Below, one piece after another: positions 16,660 to 26,098 of a DNA stretch of 64,000 bases. The notes under the pieces are model-generated. The model saw only the letters and a list, made by a program, of their open reading frames with translations. It was not told the origin of the DNA and searched no databases. A program made the translations under genes and the position numbers. This stretch comes from Acetilactobacillus jinshanensis_A (GTDB lineage: Bacteria; Bacillota; Bacilli; Lactobacillales; Lactobacillaceae), in the NCBI GenBank assembly GCA_043289735.1, contig CP171343.1, forward strand, positions 1,054,001 through 1,118,000. Direction: 5' to 3'. Each line of letters starts with the position of its first letter. Within the stretch, counting starts at the first letter, position 1.

Positions 16660-18708
16660 TTACTGTAAGATCGAACCGTTTTCGAGGTGCTTAGGAACGG
16701 TAACTAATTCAACTTTACCGTCCGGATGCTGAACGGATAACAGCATCCCCTGGCTAATGGCCCCGCGCATCTTTCGCGGCTTCAAATTCGAAACGATGAT
16801 CGCTTTCTTACCGACTAATTTACTCGGATCCGGATACCACGGAGCAATTCCCGATAGAACTTGTCGGTAACCATGATCACCGGCATCTAACGTAAACTTC
16901 AGCAGTTTATCGGCATTCTTCATCTTGGAAACGGCCTTAACTTCGGCGACCTTTAGTTCGATCTTCTCAAACTTATCGAAGCGAACCGGCTTCTTCGTCA
17001 AATTTAATTTAGTGTTCTCGGGGCTAAAGCTGTCTTGATTAGCGGCTTCTTCCTTCTTAGCGGCGGCGGCCTGAGCTTTCCGGCCCTTCTGTTTATCCGA
17101 CTTCGTCATTCTGGACTGAATGTAATTAACTTCGGTCTTCTTATCTAAACGCGGGAAGATCGGAACGCCCTTCTTAATAACGTGACTGTTAGCCGGTAAA
17201 TCAGATAATTTCGGATCGTTTAAATCAACCGGCTGCCACTTCAAGCCTAATTGTTTAAAGATCCGTTTCGGCGACTGGGTCATAAACGGACTGATTAATA
17301 ACGCAATCAACCGTAAACTAGCGGCTAAATGAGCCATGACTGCATCTAGCTTATCCTTATCATCAGCTGATTTAGCTAACTTCCAAGGCTGAGTTTCATC
17401 AATGTATTTATTAGTGTGACGAACCAACTTCCAAACGTCCGCAATGGCCTTCTGGAAACGACCGTAATTATCCATGTCTTGCTGATAAGCTTTGACGGAA
17501 TCGTGAGCAATCTTTTCTAGAGTGGCGTCGTGATTGGTAACGCCCGCTTGATACTTCGGAACGACGCCGTTTTCATATTTATTGATCATCGAAACGGTTC
17601 GATTCAGCAAGTTACCTAAATCATTAGCTAAATCATAATTAACCCGGTCAACAAAGTCTTCCGGTGAAAAGCTACCGTCATTACCGAACGGTACGGCATT
17701 CAGTAGGTAATAACGGGTCGCGTCCAAGCCGTAACGGCTAATTAAGTCTTCCGGATAGATCACGTTACCCAGCGACTTCGACATCTTACTGTTCTTCATC
17801 AATAACCAGCCGTGACCCACGATGTGCTTAGGCAACGGTAAGCCTAAAGCATGTAAAATGATCGGCCAGTAAATAGCGTGGAAACGGACGATTTCCTTGC
17901 CGACCATGTGAATATCAGCCGGCCAGAACTTCTTAAATAGATGATCGTCCTGACTGCCGTAGCCTAAAGCCGTAATGTAGTTCGATAAAGCATCGATCCA
18001 AACGTAGACCACGTGCTTAGGGTTAGACTTGACCGGAACGCCCCAGTGGAACGAGGTCCGGGAGACCGCCAGATCCTGCAGGCCCGGCTTGATGAAGTTA
18101 TTGATCATTTCTTTCATGCGGGAATGCGGCTCGATGAAATCGGGATGCTCATGATAATACTTCAGAAGCCAGTCGGCGTACTTGCTCATCTTAAAGAAGT
18201 AGCAGGGTTCATGAACTAACTGAACATCATGGCCGCTCGGTGCTTTACCGCCGATGATCTTACCGTTTTTATCACGATAAACTTCAGCTAACTGAGTATC
18301 GGTAAAGTATTCTTCATCCGAGACCGAGTACCAGCCTTTATATTCACCTAAGTAAATATCGCCCTGGTCCTGTAACTTCTGGAAGATCTTCTGAACGGCT
18401 TTGACGTGATAGTCATCGGTAGTCCGAATAAATTTATTATTCGAAATATCCAGTTTTTTCCAAAGGTTTTTAATGTAAGCCGCCATCTTATCAACGTAGG
18501 CTTGTGGCTTCATATGCATTTTTTCAGCTTTTTGTTCGATCTTCTGACCGTGTTCATCGGTTCCGGTCAGAAAGAAAACGTCATAGCCACGAGCTCGCTT
18601 ATAGCGGGCTAAAGCATCACAAGCGATCGTGGTGTACGAATTACCAATGTGCAGACGTCCCGACGGATAATAAATCGGGGTCGTAATGTAAAAAGTTGGT
18701 TTAGTCAT
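16660..18708 (-). CDS. metG: Methionyl-tRNA synthetase
   Basis: Charges tRNA-Met with methionine. The 682 residues show a class I synthetase: PSGRLHIGNSYTT (HIGH motif) at residue 16, KNSKMSKSLGNV (KMSKS) near 305, anticodon-binding helical domain (residues 370-520), a Lys/Ala-rich linker (KAQAAAAKKEEAANQD), and a C-terminal EMAP-II-like tRNA-binding domain (FDKFEKIELKVAEVKAV onward, with NLKPRKMRGAISQGM). It belongs to the group without the four-Cys zinc knuckle. It heads the metG-tatD-rnmV-rsmA unit. Confidence 0.97.
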   Translation of the reverse strand: MTKPTFYITTPIYYPSGRLHIGNSYTTIACDALARYKRARGYDVFFLTGTDEHGQKIEQKAEKMHMKPQAYVDKMAAYIKNLWKKLDISNNKFIRTTDDYHVKAVQKIFQKLQDQGDIYLGEYKGWYSVSDEEYFTDTQLAEVYRDKNGKIIGGKAPSGHDVQLVHEPCYFFKMSKYADWLLKYYHEHPDFIEPHSRMKEMINNFIKPGLQDLAVSRTSFHWGVPVKSNPKHVVYVWIDALSNYITALGYGSQDDHLFKKFWPADIHMVGKEIVRFHAIYWPIILHALGLPLPKHIVGHGWLLMKNSKMSKSLGNVIYPEDLISRYGLDATRYYLLNAVPFGNDGSFSPEDFVDRVNYDLANDLGNLLNRTVSMINKYENGVVPKYQAGVTNHDATLEKIAHDSVKAYQQDMDNYGRFQKAIADVWKLVRHTNKYIDETQPWKLAKSADDKDKLDAVMAHLAASLRLIALLISPFMTQSPKRIFKQLGLKWQPVDLNDPKLSDLPANSHVIKKGVPIFPRLDKKTEVNYIQSRMTKSDKQKGRKAQAAAAKKEEAANQDSFSPENTKLNLTKKPVRFDKFEKIELKVAEVKAVSKMKNADKLLKFTLDAGDHGYRQVLSGIAPWYPDPSKLVGKKAIIVSNLKPRKMRGAISQGMLLSVQHPDGKVELVTVPKHLENGSILQ

Positions 18709-18764
18709 CTAAATCATCCTCTAACGATTATCTCATCAATTATAACGATTATAGCATATCCATT

Positions 18765-19628
18765 TTAAAAGAGCTTCATTTGCCGTGGCTGACGAGGCGC
18801 TAAATGCTTAAACTTCAAGTGAAGCAGATGCTTCAGCTGCAAAGCGTTGGGTGCAGCGTCCTTAGCTGAATTATTGTTGAAGATTACGCAGACTTCATGA
18901 GCATCCTTCGACAACGATTTAACCAGGTGGGCCAGGTCACGAAGTTCCTGCGGTCGATAACGATATAAAGTCCGGGTCTTACGCCAGTTTTTACCCTGGT
19001 GGAACCAGCCGTAACTGTTTCGGCCGTGTAACCGTAACACAATTAAACGATGATTAGTAATGACCGGTAAAAACGGCACCCCGTTATTAACGTTATGCGG
19101 TTCGTCAACGATCGCTTCGGTCATCCCTAAGCGGGCCAACAATTTAGCGACCCAGGTTTCAATATTCCGATCTCGATACCAGCTCGGGTTTCGAAACTCC
19201 ACGGTAATCGGTAGTTTCGGTAATCGCCGGCGAATTTCCTTTAGGTAATTCATGTTTTTGGGATTCCGCTGAAAATAAGGCGGAAACTGAAACAGGACCG
19301 TCTTCAGTTGATGTCTTTTAAGCAGTGGTTCTACACATCTCTGAAAACGTTTAAAGGTAATATTACGTTCATCAGATGTAGCGGGGTGATAATAATCATG
19401 CCGGGTCATTAAGCGATTTGCTTTTAAAATGAATTGAAACTGTTTAGGAACCTGTCGCTGCCAATTCTTGACCGTAGAAATCGGCGGAATCCGATAAAAC
19501 GGCATGTCGACTTCAACCGCCGGTAAATAAGACGCGTACTGAGGCAACGTCGAATGACTCTTATAATCATCAGGATGACGCGTAAACAACGGGTGATCAC
19601 TCCAGGTGGTCAAACTCAAACTAATCAC
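18765..19628 (-). CDS. DUF72 family protein (YecE/YunF-like TIM barrel)
   Basis: About 287 residues of the DUF72 family, whose biochemical role is unknown. Characteristic segments: LTTWSDHPLF at the N-terminus, YLPAVEVDMPFYRIPP, FILKANRLMTRH, LFQFPPYF, ITVEFRNPSWYRD and RLHGRNSYGW. The start codon is uncertain. GTG at 19628 gives an N-terminus that matches the family (a hydrophobic strand leading to TTWSDHP); nine more residues are possible upstream. It is separated from metG by 56 bases and follows the broken IpaB/EvcA gene on the same strand. Confidence 0.88.
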   Translation of the reverse strand: MISLSLTTWSDHPLFTRHPDDYKSHSTLPQYASYLPAVEVDMPFYRIPPISTVKNWQRQVPKQFQFILKANRLMTRHDYYHPATSDERNITFKRFQRCVEPLLKRHQLKTVLFQFPPYFQRNPKNMNYLKEIRRRLPKLPITVEFRNPSWYRDRNIETWVAKLLARLGMTEAIVDEPHNVNNGVPFLPVITNHRLIVLRLHGRNSYGWFHQGKNWRKTRTLYRYRPQELRDLAHLVKSLSKDAHEVCVIFNNNSAKDAAPNALQLKHLLHLKFKHLAPRQPRQMKLF

Positions 19629-19661
19629 AACGAATCGCGACCTTATAAACGACAACTTTAA

Positions 19662-20624
19662 TTAGCGGATGATAAACGGCATCTTTAAGCTTCTTAAAAA
19701 GTCTTTGACCGTTTTACCGTACAAATGCGGAATAAAACGCTCCCGCTTTGGTTTGCCGGTGGGCTCAGGAATAACGAACGAATTCTGACCGTCAGTTTTA
19801 TTAAAGCCCACGTAAGCTCGCCGGTTCGTATCCGCATCGTTCAATTCGGAATGATAGATGTTAAATAACTGATGAACCTGTAAATTCAGCTGATGGATCG
19901 AGAAGACGCTGGTCAAAGTCGTATAAGCAGTATTCTGTAACGGTGGTAAGTTCCACTGCTTTAGCTGCTCATCGTAAGCTTTAAACAGTTTAACGACGTT
20001 ACGGCGCATCCCAAACGGTGAATCAGTTGGCTTTTCAGTTATAACCTTATATAAACGTTCTGCCGCCGTTAACGAAACTGGAAAATCCTTCATTAAACGC
20101 GGCCTAACCACGGGATATAACTTCCCGTAAAAGACCATCGCGTCCAACAGAGTTGCTAAACGAACTTCCATTTCGTTATCAATTTTACCTTTAGGTTCCG
20201 GTTTAATCGCAGCGTAAATGCCCTTTCATTACATTTTTTCGACATCGGCCGTAATTAAATGATGCTTTCGCTGTTCACTGACCACGACGAAATGGGCGAT
20301 AATATCATACAGTTCCATCCCCATCGCCTTTAATTGCACGTCTAACTTGGGCTGGCCGGTCGTTAACGAGAAGAAAGCCTGCGGGAAACCGCGCAGCACC
20401 ATTAATAAATGAAGCAGTTCGTGCGTAGCGGTATAGTTAGGTGCGCTTAAATCATTAATCTGAACGTAAATATTTTTACCGTCCTGCACCGTCTGGGCCT
20501 GCTCATGACGAACGTAACCGCTCTTACGATGACCGATGAACTGAACCGTCACCTTACCCGGAAAGAAACGGTTAACCACGTTAAGTAAACTCTGGGTCGG
20601 TTCATTCGGTTTAAAATCACTCAT
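19662..20624 (-). pseudogene. IpaB/EvcA family protein with tandem in-frame stops
   Basis: A cytoplasmic lactobacillar protein usually annotated as IpaB/EvcA family; its function is unknown. The N-terminal 131 residues (MSDFKPNEPTQSLLNVVNRF, VQFIGHRKSGYVRHEQAQ, a zinc-protease-like ATHELLHLLMVL motif) end at TAA TGA after VEKM. The same frame continues at once with KGIYAAIKPEPKGKIDNEMEVRLATLLDAMVF and about 140 further residues, the normal continuation of the family. So both halves are in phase and only the two adjacent stop codons (20226-20231) interrupt it. The HEXXH-like HELLH suggests a metalloprotease fold, but this is inference. Lies four bases after ppx, probably cotranscribed. Confidence 0.75.
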
Positions 20625-20628
20625 ATTT

Positions 20629-21387
20629 TCACCTGCTATTAAGGCCCTGACGAACTCCGCAGTTTGAAAAATGGACCTGATTAACGTTTAGATGATTCAT
20701 CATCAAAATTAATGGTAGCAAACCACCCACAATCACACTAGCCCGACTTACTTCTAAGCCTGGAATGTGTTCACGCTGCTTTAGATTCATGGCCAATAAC
20801 TGACGATATTCATTAAAGATTTGCTTACGGCTAAGGCTAAAGCCCGGTGCGCTCCACCTAATAAAACTAACGGAACGTTATGGACATCCTGCGCAGCAAA
20901 TAAATCAGCGCTACTAATTGAATCACTTAAGTGAAAGTTTTCCGAAATACTTACGGCGCCCACGGGCAAACTAATCAGATGATGACGGCGATGATCAACG
21001 TAAATGATTTCAATACTGCCGCCACCCACGTCCATGATAACGTAACGCGGAGCTTTCACGTGATCCTTAACGCCTAGGTAATCATAAGCAGCTTCATCGG
21101 GCCCCGACAGAACTTTAACGTGGACGCCAATAGCGTCCCAAACCATCTTTAAAAACTGTTGCTGATTACGGGCCATCCGAACGGCGGCCGTTGCAATTCC
21201 AATTACTTTAACGTCATGAAATTTAGCATAAATTAGGCTGAAGCATTCGCTCAGGCCCCATATCTTGAGCCAGCCGAACCGGCTTTCGGATCCGTTTAAC
21301 CTCTTGGATACTTCCGTTGGGTTGCCGCTCGTTAATCGCCATTCGGACCGAATTTGAGCCTAAATCAATAATTATTAAATTCTTCAT
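20629..21387 (-). pseudogene. ppx: Exopolyphosphatase (Ppx/GppA family), frameshifted and deleted
   Basis: The family hydrolyses inorganic polyphosphate or pppGpp. Pieces in order: start ATG 21387 with NLIIIDLGSNSVRMAI (phosphate-1 motif), RKPVRLAQDMGPERMLQP, then a shift near 21240 with apparent loss of some 20 codons, then DVKVIGIATAAVRMARNQ, LSGPDEAAYDYLGV, YVIMDVGGGSIEII (phosphate-2), VPLVLLGGAHRALALA, a second frameshift near 20810, and the C-terminus LKQREHIPGLEVSRASVIV through SNCGVRQGL. The gene has at least two frameshifts plus a deletion and is almost certainly non-functional. No ppk is nearby. Confidence 0.88.
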
Positions 21388-21408
21388 ATCATCGATCCTT
21401 TCAACGAT

Positions 21409-22428
21409 TTATTTATCAAAATAATTAAAACCGATGGCGTTACGGACTTGCTGCAGAGTATGATTAGCGACCACGTTAGCTCGTGCCGAGCCCTGCTGAA
21501 GAATCTGATAAACTTGGCCTTTATCTTCAGCAAAGTGTTCCCGGCGTTCACGAATCGGCTTTAATAGCGCTTGCAAAACTTCGTTTAGGTAGCGCTTGAT
21601 CTTAACGTCACCCAGACCGCCGTGACGGTATTCGTCTTTTAACTTAGCAACCGTTTCTGTATCGGGATCGAAGACGTCTAGATAGGTAAAGACGGTGTTG
21701 CCTTTAACGTGGCCCGGATCACTGACGTGAACATGGGTCGGGTCGGTGTACATCGACATAACCTTCTTGGCGATAACATCGGGCTTGTCAGATAGATAAA
21801 TGCAGTTACCCAAGGATTTACTCATCTTTTCTTTACCGTCTAAACCTGGTAAACGACCTTTGCCCTTCGGCGGGAAATAACCCTTAGGTTCAACTAGGAT
21901 CTTTTTACCATAGATCCGGTTAAAGGTATGAACGATTTCGCGGGTTTGTTCAATCATCGGTTCCTGGTCGGCGCCGGCCGGAACTAAATTAGCTTTAAAG
22001 GCCGTAATGTCAGCAGCCTGACTGACCGGATACATGAAGAAGCCGGCCGGAACGCTGTGGCCATACTTATGCTGCCGAATTTCGGTCTTAACGGTCGGGT
22101 TCCGGCCGACCCGATCCACGGTTACGATATCCATATAATACATGGTTAATTCAGCTAAAGCCGGAATCTGCGACTGAACGACGATCGTGGACTTCTTCGG
22201 ATCAATGCCGACCGCCAAATAATCCAAAGCAACTTGAATTAAACTGTCCTGAATCTTCTTCGGGTCCCGGGCGTTATCCGTCAACGCCTGGGTATCAGCA
22301 ATTAGAAAGTAACAATTATATTTACCGGTGTTCTGTAACTTAACCCGGTTCTTTAACGAGCCCACGTAATGACCGATATGTAAACGACCCGTGGGCCGAT
22401 CACCCGTTAAAATTACTGGTTTAGCCAT
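21409..22428 (-). CDS. trpS: Tryptophanyl-tRNA synthetase
   Basis: Charges tRNA-Trp. 339 residues, normal for the bacterial enzyme. GDRPTGRLHIGHYVGSL (HIGH motif) at residues 9-25, the tryptophan pocket region FFMYPVSQAADI near 130, and GKEKMSKSLGN (KMSKS) near 205. The upstream 200 bases form a T-box leader with a Trp specifier codon, so expression is induced when uncharged tRNA-Trp accumulates. ppx lies downstream. Confidence 0.97.
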   Translation of the reverse strand: MAKPVILTGDRPTGRLHIGHYVGSLKNRVKLQNTGKYNCYFLIADTQALTDNARDPKKIQDSLIQVALDYLAVGIDPKKSTIVVQSQIPALAELTMYYMDIVTVDRVGRNPTVKTEIRQHKYGHSVPAGFFMYPVSQAADITAFKANLVPAGADQEPMIEQTREIVHTFNRIYGKKILVEPKGYFPPKGKGRLPGLDGKEKMSKSLGNCIYLSDKPDVIAKKVMSMYTDPTHVHVSDPGHVKGNTVFTYLDVFDPDTETVAKLKDEYRHGGLGDVKIKRYLNEVLQALLKPIRERREHFAEDKGQVYQILQQGSARANVVANHTLQQVRNAIGFNYFDK

Positions 22429-22461
22429 AATTTAAGATCCTTTCATTATTATTCAACTCTA

Positions 22462-22645
22462 AAAAAGCGCCCTACTGATTCCAATCACAATAGGACGCTC
22501 TTCACGCGGTACCACCTATATTACGGTTATCCGTCTCTTTAATAACGATAAGGGAATTACCCGTTAATCCAGTTCGTTTCGTCCGGTCGTTCTCAGCAAA
22601 TGGCCTCTCTGTCAATTATGATTCGACTACTAAGTTTACCTTAAT
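22462..22645 (-). promoter_or_regulatory. T-box leader of trpS, specifier UGG
   Basis: Read on the minus strand, the conserved T-box AGGTGGTACCGCG is at 22505-22517. It is followed by a strong intrinsic terminator (22467-22499; GCGTCCTATTGTGATT pairing with AATCAGTAGGGCGC, then a U tract). The 5' part has an AGTAGT start, GACAGAGAG and GCTGAGA stretches of stem I, and a candidate specifier UGG at 22569-22571 in GAACUGGAUU, matching the downstream tryptophanyl-tRNA synthetase. Promoter TTGACA at 22667-22672 with a TATAAG or TAAGAT -10. Confidence 0.9.
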
Positions 22646-22684
22646 CTTATATAATCTACAAAATTTTGTCAAAATGGGCGTTCG

Positions 22685-22713
22685 TTGACATCCCCCAATT
22701 CCGTATCTAAAAT
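22685..22713 (+). promoter_or_regulatory. Sigma-A type promoter of helD
   Basis: TTGACA (22685-22690), 17-base spacer, TAAAAT (22708-22713) on the plus strand, 57 bases before the helD start. It is back to back with the trpS promoter. Confidence 0.7.
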
Positions 22714-22769
22714 TATTCAACAGACTGTGAATCCAATTTTGAATTTCACGAACGCGAGGAGGTATTGAT

Positions 22770-25076
22770 TTGAATTCGAACGAATACCGGCATGAACAAC
22801 ATCACGTTGATCTTGTCCTACGTGAAATCAATCGCCAGATTAAAGCGGTTCAAAATGAATACCATCATGCTCATAATTCAACTAAACAGGTCTTAAAGAA
22901 CTACGGTAACGATACCTCGGTTAACTATTTCGAAGTCGATGATCGTAACGAAACCATGGCCGAATTAGAAGAACAGCGCTGGATGGCCAGTGAAGAAATG
23001 CGGACCGAACACGTTGTCCATAATCATTTGTATAAACTGAAACAGCTTAACGGTTCGCCGTACTTCGGCCGCATCGATCTTAAGTTTCCGGGCGATAATC
23101 ACCCCTTGAAGCTTTATATCGGTACGGCGTCGTGCGTCGACGCTCACGACCACTTCCTGGTGTTCGACTGGCGAGCACCCATCGCCAGCGTCTACTATAA
23201 CGGCACGCTGGGCAAGGTCGCTTACCATACCCCCGCCGGCCGTCAGGTTACCGACTTAAAAAAGAAGCGCCAGTTCCTAATTAAAAACGGTAAAATCCGC
23301 AACATGTTCGACACCAACGAAATCGTGGGCGACGAAATGCTGCAGCACGTCCTGGGTCAGAAAAACGACCGGGTCATGCATAACATCGTCGCGACGATTC
23401 AACACGACCAAAACGACATTATCCGGGATACCCAAAGCGATCTGCTGGTGGTCCAGGGCGTCGCCGGATCAGGTAAAACTTCCGCTATTTTACAGCGAAT
23501 CGCGTTTTTACTCTATCACGATCGTAATTCACTGAACGTTAGTCAAATCCTGCTGTTTTCACCTAATCGACTATTCAGCCATTACATTTCTGACGTACTA
23601 CCAAGTTTAGGTGAACATAACATGCGTCAGGTCACCCTAGCTGATTTCCTATCCAAACGGTTCGAAGGCCTTCGAGTTCAGACCATTTTTGAACGTTACG
23701 AAAGCACCCATAAATTAACCCCTGATCAAATCAAGATCCGAAAATTTAAAAACAGTGCTCGTTTTATGAGAGCTGTTAAGAAATATTGCCGTAAATTAAA
23801 AGCCAATCAGTTCGCCTTTTCACCCATTCTATATAACGGCCGGATCTTCTTCGGCAAAGAAACCATTAAATTGTTGTACGCTAGTGAACCGGCAGCCGTT
23901 AAATCCCAAGATAAATTTCTTCACGTAAAAAATCAGTTGATCATAATGTTAAAGAACCGTATTAATGCCGAGGCCGAAACTAAGCCCATTCAAAAACAGG
24001 TCGATAACCTAAGCAGTGATCAATACAATGAATTCTTCACCGGAACCCATGCTAAAGACATTCGTTCTATGTCCCATCAGCGGCACTACATTGCTTACCG
24101 GATTGCTAAAAATCATTTGGCCCGGGTCTATAACGCCATTTTTAATAACGAATTCTTTGATCCGTACATTCAATACCAGGATTTCTTGTGCCAGGTAAAA
24201 CTGCCTAAAGGTATTTCTAAAGCGGCTTGGCAACAATCGATCAAAGCGTTCGACCACGACCTGGAATTTCATCGTTTGACTCTAGATAACGCCACCCCGT
24301 TACTATACCTACGAGATCTAATCACGGGCGAAGGCCTAAACCACGATATTAAATACCTGTTCGTTGATGAAATGCAGGATTATTCGATTGCCCAGTTAGT
24401 TTACATGAAACACGCGTTTCCAAGGGCTAAACTCAACCTCATCGGTGATAGTGAACAGGCGCTCTTTAAGAACGTTCAAGCTCCGCGAGCTTTATTAAAG
24501 CAACTAAACAGCGCTTTATCAGCCCGGCACCCCCGATTGATCAAACTCAATCGTTCGTACCGGTCCACCTACCCAATTACCAACTTTGCGAAAGCCCTTT
24601 TGCCGGACGGAAACCAAATCCAAGCTTTTAACCGAGCGGGTGATCTGCCGCGAATCGTAATTCGCTATAATTGGAATTCCGCCATTAAAGCCACCCAGCA
24701 AATCATTCATCAGCAGCTAAAGAAGAATAATACCGTCGCAATCTTGACCCAGCATCTAAAGGAAGCCAAAGAAATTTACACGAGTTTACACGTCAACGTC
24801 AAGAAAACGCTGATGTCGGATACGGACCGATCACTGCCGCAAGGCGTTCTTATTATGCCGATTTACCTAGCTAAGGGACTTGAATTCGATTCGGTAATCG
24901 CGTGGAACGTTTCGAAAGATAACTATAATCACCACCGTCTATTAGGTACCCTATACACGATCGCGACCCGGGCGATGCATAACTTAACGCTATTGAGTAT
25001 CGGTCCGGTATCACCGTTAATTACTAAATCTAACGTTAGTCCTAAACAGTTTACCATTAATCATCAGTTAAATTAA
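22770..25076 (+). CDS. helD: RNA polymerase recycling helicase-like ATPase HelD
   Basis: UvrD/Rep-like superfamily 1 ATPase that in Bacillota binds RNA polymerase and releases it from nucleic acid. 768 residues. An N-terminal coiled-coil arm (residues 1-100, HEQHHVDLVLREINRQI and onward) is typical of HelD. Then FVFDWRAPIASVYY near 130, Walker A VVQGVAGSGKTSAIL near 230, a long insertion, LFVDEMQDYS (Walker B) near 530, LIGDSEQALF, LNRSYRST, and YLAKGLEFDSVIAWN near the C-terminus. Start is TTG at 22770 after GAGGAGG. A single-gene unit with a good promoter; divergent from trpS. Confidence 0.93.
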   Translation: MNSNEYRHEQHHVDLVLREINRQIKAVQNEYHHAHNSTKQVLKNYGNDTSVNYFEVDDRNETMAELEEQRWMASEEMRTEHVVHNHLYKLKQLNGSPYFGRIDLKFPGDNHPLKLYIGTASCVDAHDHFLVFDWRAPIASVYYNGTLGKVAYHTPAGRQVTDLKKKRQFLIKNGKIRNMFDTNEIVGDEMLQHVLGQKNDRVMHNIVATIQHDQNDIIRDTQSDLLVVQGVAGSGKTSAILQRIAFLLYHDRNSLNVSQILLFSPNRLFSHYISDVLPSLGEHNMRQVTLADFLSKRFEGLRVQTIFERYESTHKLTPDQIKIRKFKNSARFMRAVKKYCRKLKANQFAFSPILYNGRIFFGKETIKLLYASEPAAVKSQDKFLHVKNQLIIMLKNRINAEAETKPIQKQVDNLSSDQYNEFFTGTHAKDIRSMSHQRHYIAYRIAKNHLARVYNAIFNNEFFDPYIQYQDFLCQVKLPKGISKAAWQQSIKAFDHDLEFHRLTLDNATPLLYLRDLITGEGLNHDIKYLFVDEMQDYSIAQLVYMKHAFPRAKLNLIGDSEQALFKNVQAPRALLKQLNSALSARHPRLIKLNRSYRSTYPITNFAKALLPDGNQIQAFNRAGDLPRIVIRYNWNSAIKATQQIIHQQLKKNNTVAILTQHLKEAKEIYTSLHVNVKKTLMSDTDRSLPQGVLIMPIYLAKGLEFDSVIAWNVSKDNYNHHRLLGTLYTIATRAMHNLTLLSIGPVSPLITKSNVSPKQFTINHQLN

Positions 25077-25138
25077 ATTCTTCTTTATAATAAAAAGCTG
25101 CATCTTTTAGCTATTATTGTTTAATAATTAGCTAATCA

Positions 25139-26004
25139 TTATAGAAATGCGGTAACCGAAGTGGCACCCACGATCAAAACTAAGCCGATAATCGTAATGG
25201 CCATTTCCCGGGGCGTCTTGTGCTGATGTAAGAAGTAGATCCCGGTCAGGGTCGCTAAGATCACCGAAGCTTGTGATAGTACGAAAGCCGTTGCTAATCC
25301 GTTAACGTGCGCGTTAGCTGACACTAAATAGGTCAAAGATCCGAACGCAAAGAAGAATCCGGAAACAATCTGTACATAGGAAATCTTATCTTTAAAGTAA
25401 TTATGCTTTTTAATCTGCAACAGAGCGTAAACCATGGCGGTTAAAAGCATCCCGATCGCCTGCGGCAAGAAAGCCTGGGTGCCGCTCGTAACGTGAGCCG
25501 CTTGCGGAGCAGCCGAGTACAGCCACTGACCGATTACGGCGATGAAGACACAGACCAGGGCAGCCCTCAACTGTTTACTTCCCTGGCTGGTTTTATGTTC
25601 TTTCCAGGACGTCATGGTGGCACCTAGAATGATGACCAATAAGCAAACCATTCCGATCAATTTATGAGTCCAGCCGGGCCAGTTGCCTAAGGCAACCACG
25701 CCCCACAATGCAGTAACGATCAACTGCAGTGCGGTACTGATCGGCATCGCGATGGACGAACCGACGTGCGTGAATGACTGGAACAGGAACGTCTGGCCAA
25801 AGCCCCAGCCGAAGCCGGAAGCCATTGACAAAAGAAACGCCGTCCCGCCGGGGACGTAAAGATAACCGCAAAAATAAAGGTACCCATCGTGGCACCTAAA
25901 ATCTGGTTAGTCGGCTTACCACCAAATTTAGAAGCAATGGTTGGAAATAGGCCCCAACCGATAAACGGGCCGAAGCCGATTAAAATCGCTAATGATTTAC
26001 TCAT
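25139..26004 (-). pseudogene. Sugar uptake transporter of the GRP family (RbsU/GlcU), frameshifted
   Basis: Ten-helix membrane carrier of the glucose/ribose permease family. The N-terminal frame gives SLAILIGFGPFIGWGLFP and KFGGKPTNQILGATMGTFIFAVIF. The frame is then lost near 25850, and the C-terminal frame resumes with GGTAFLLSMASGFGWGFGQ and continues through eight more membrane segments (PISTALQLIVTALWGVVALG, AFVLSQASVILATLTGIYFL) to a normal end. Comparison with relatives suggests loss of roughly five codons as well as the shift. The promoter region contains a perfect cre box, so the intact ancestor was under catabolite control. Confidence 0.85.
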
Positions 26005-26025
26005 GTTTATCACTCTTTCGTAAAA

Positions 26026-26041
26026 TTGCAAGCGCTTACAA
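26026..26041. promoter_or_regulatory. Catabolite-responsive element (cre, CcpA operator)
   Basis: TTGCAAGCGCTTACAA, a near-perfect palindrome matching the consensus WTGNAANCGNWNNCW on both strands. It lies 22 bases upstream of the rbsU start codon and 58 bases upstream of rlmD, within the divergent promoter region. Confidence 0.8.
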
Positions 26042-26098
26042 TTTGAATTATATAACAACTATCCAAGGTTGTAAAGACAATATAAAGGAAGATATTCA

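Noticed and set aside
22678..22756. Operator formed by inverted GCGTTCGT and ACGAACGC
   Set aside because: Only eight bases per arm with a 63-base gap; chance match cannot be excluded, so not listed as a feature.
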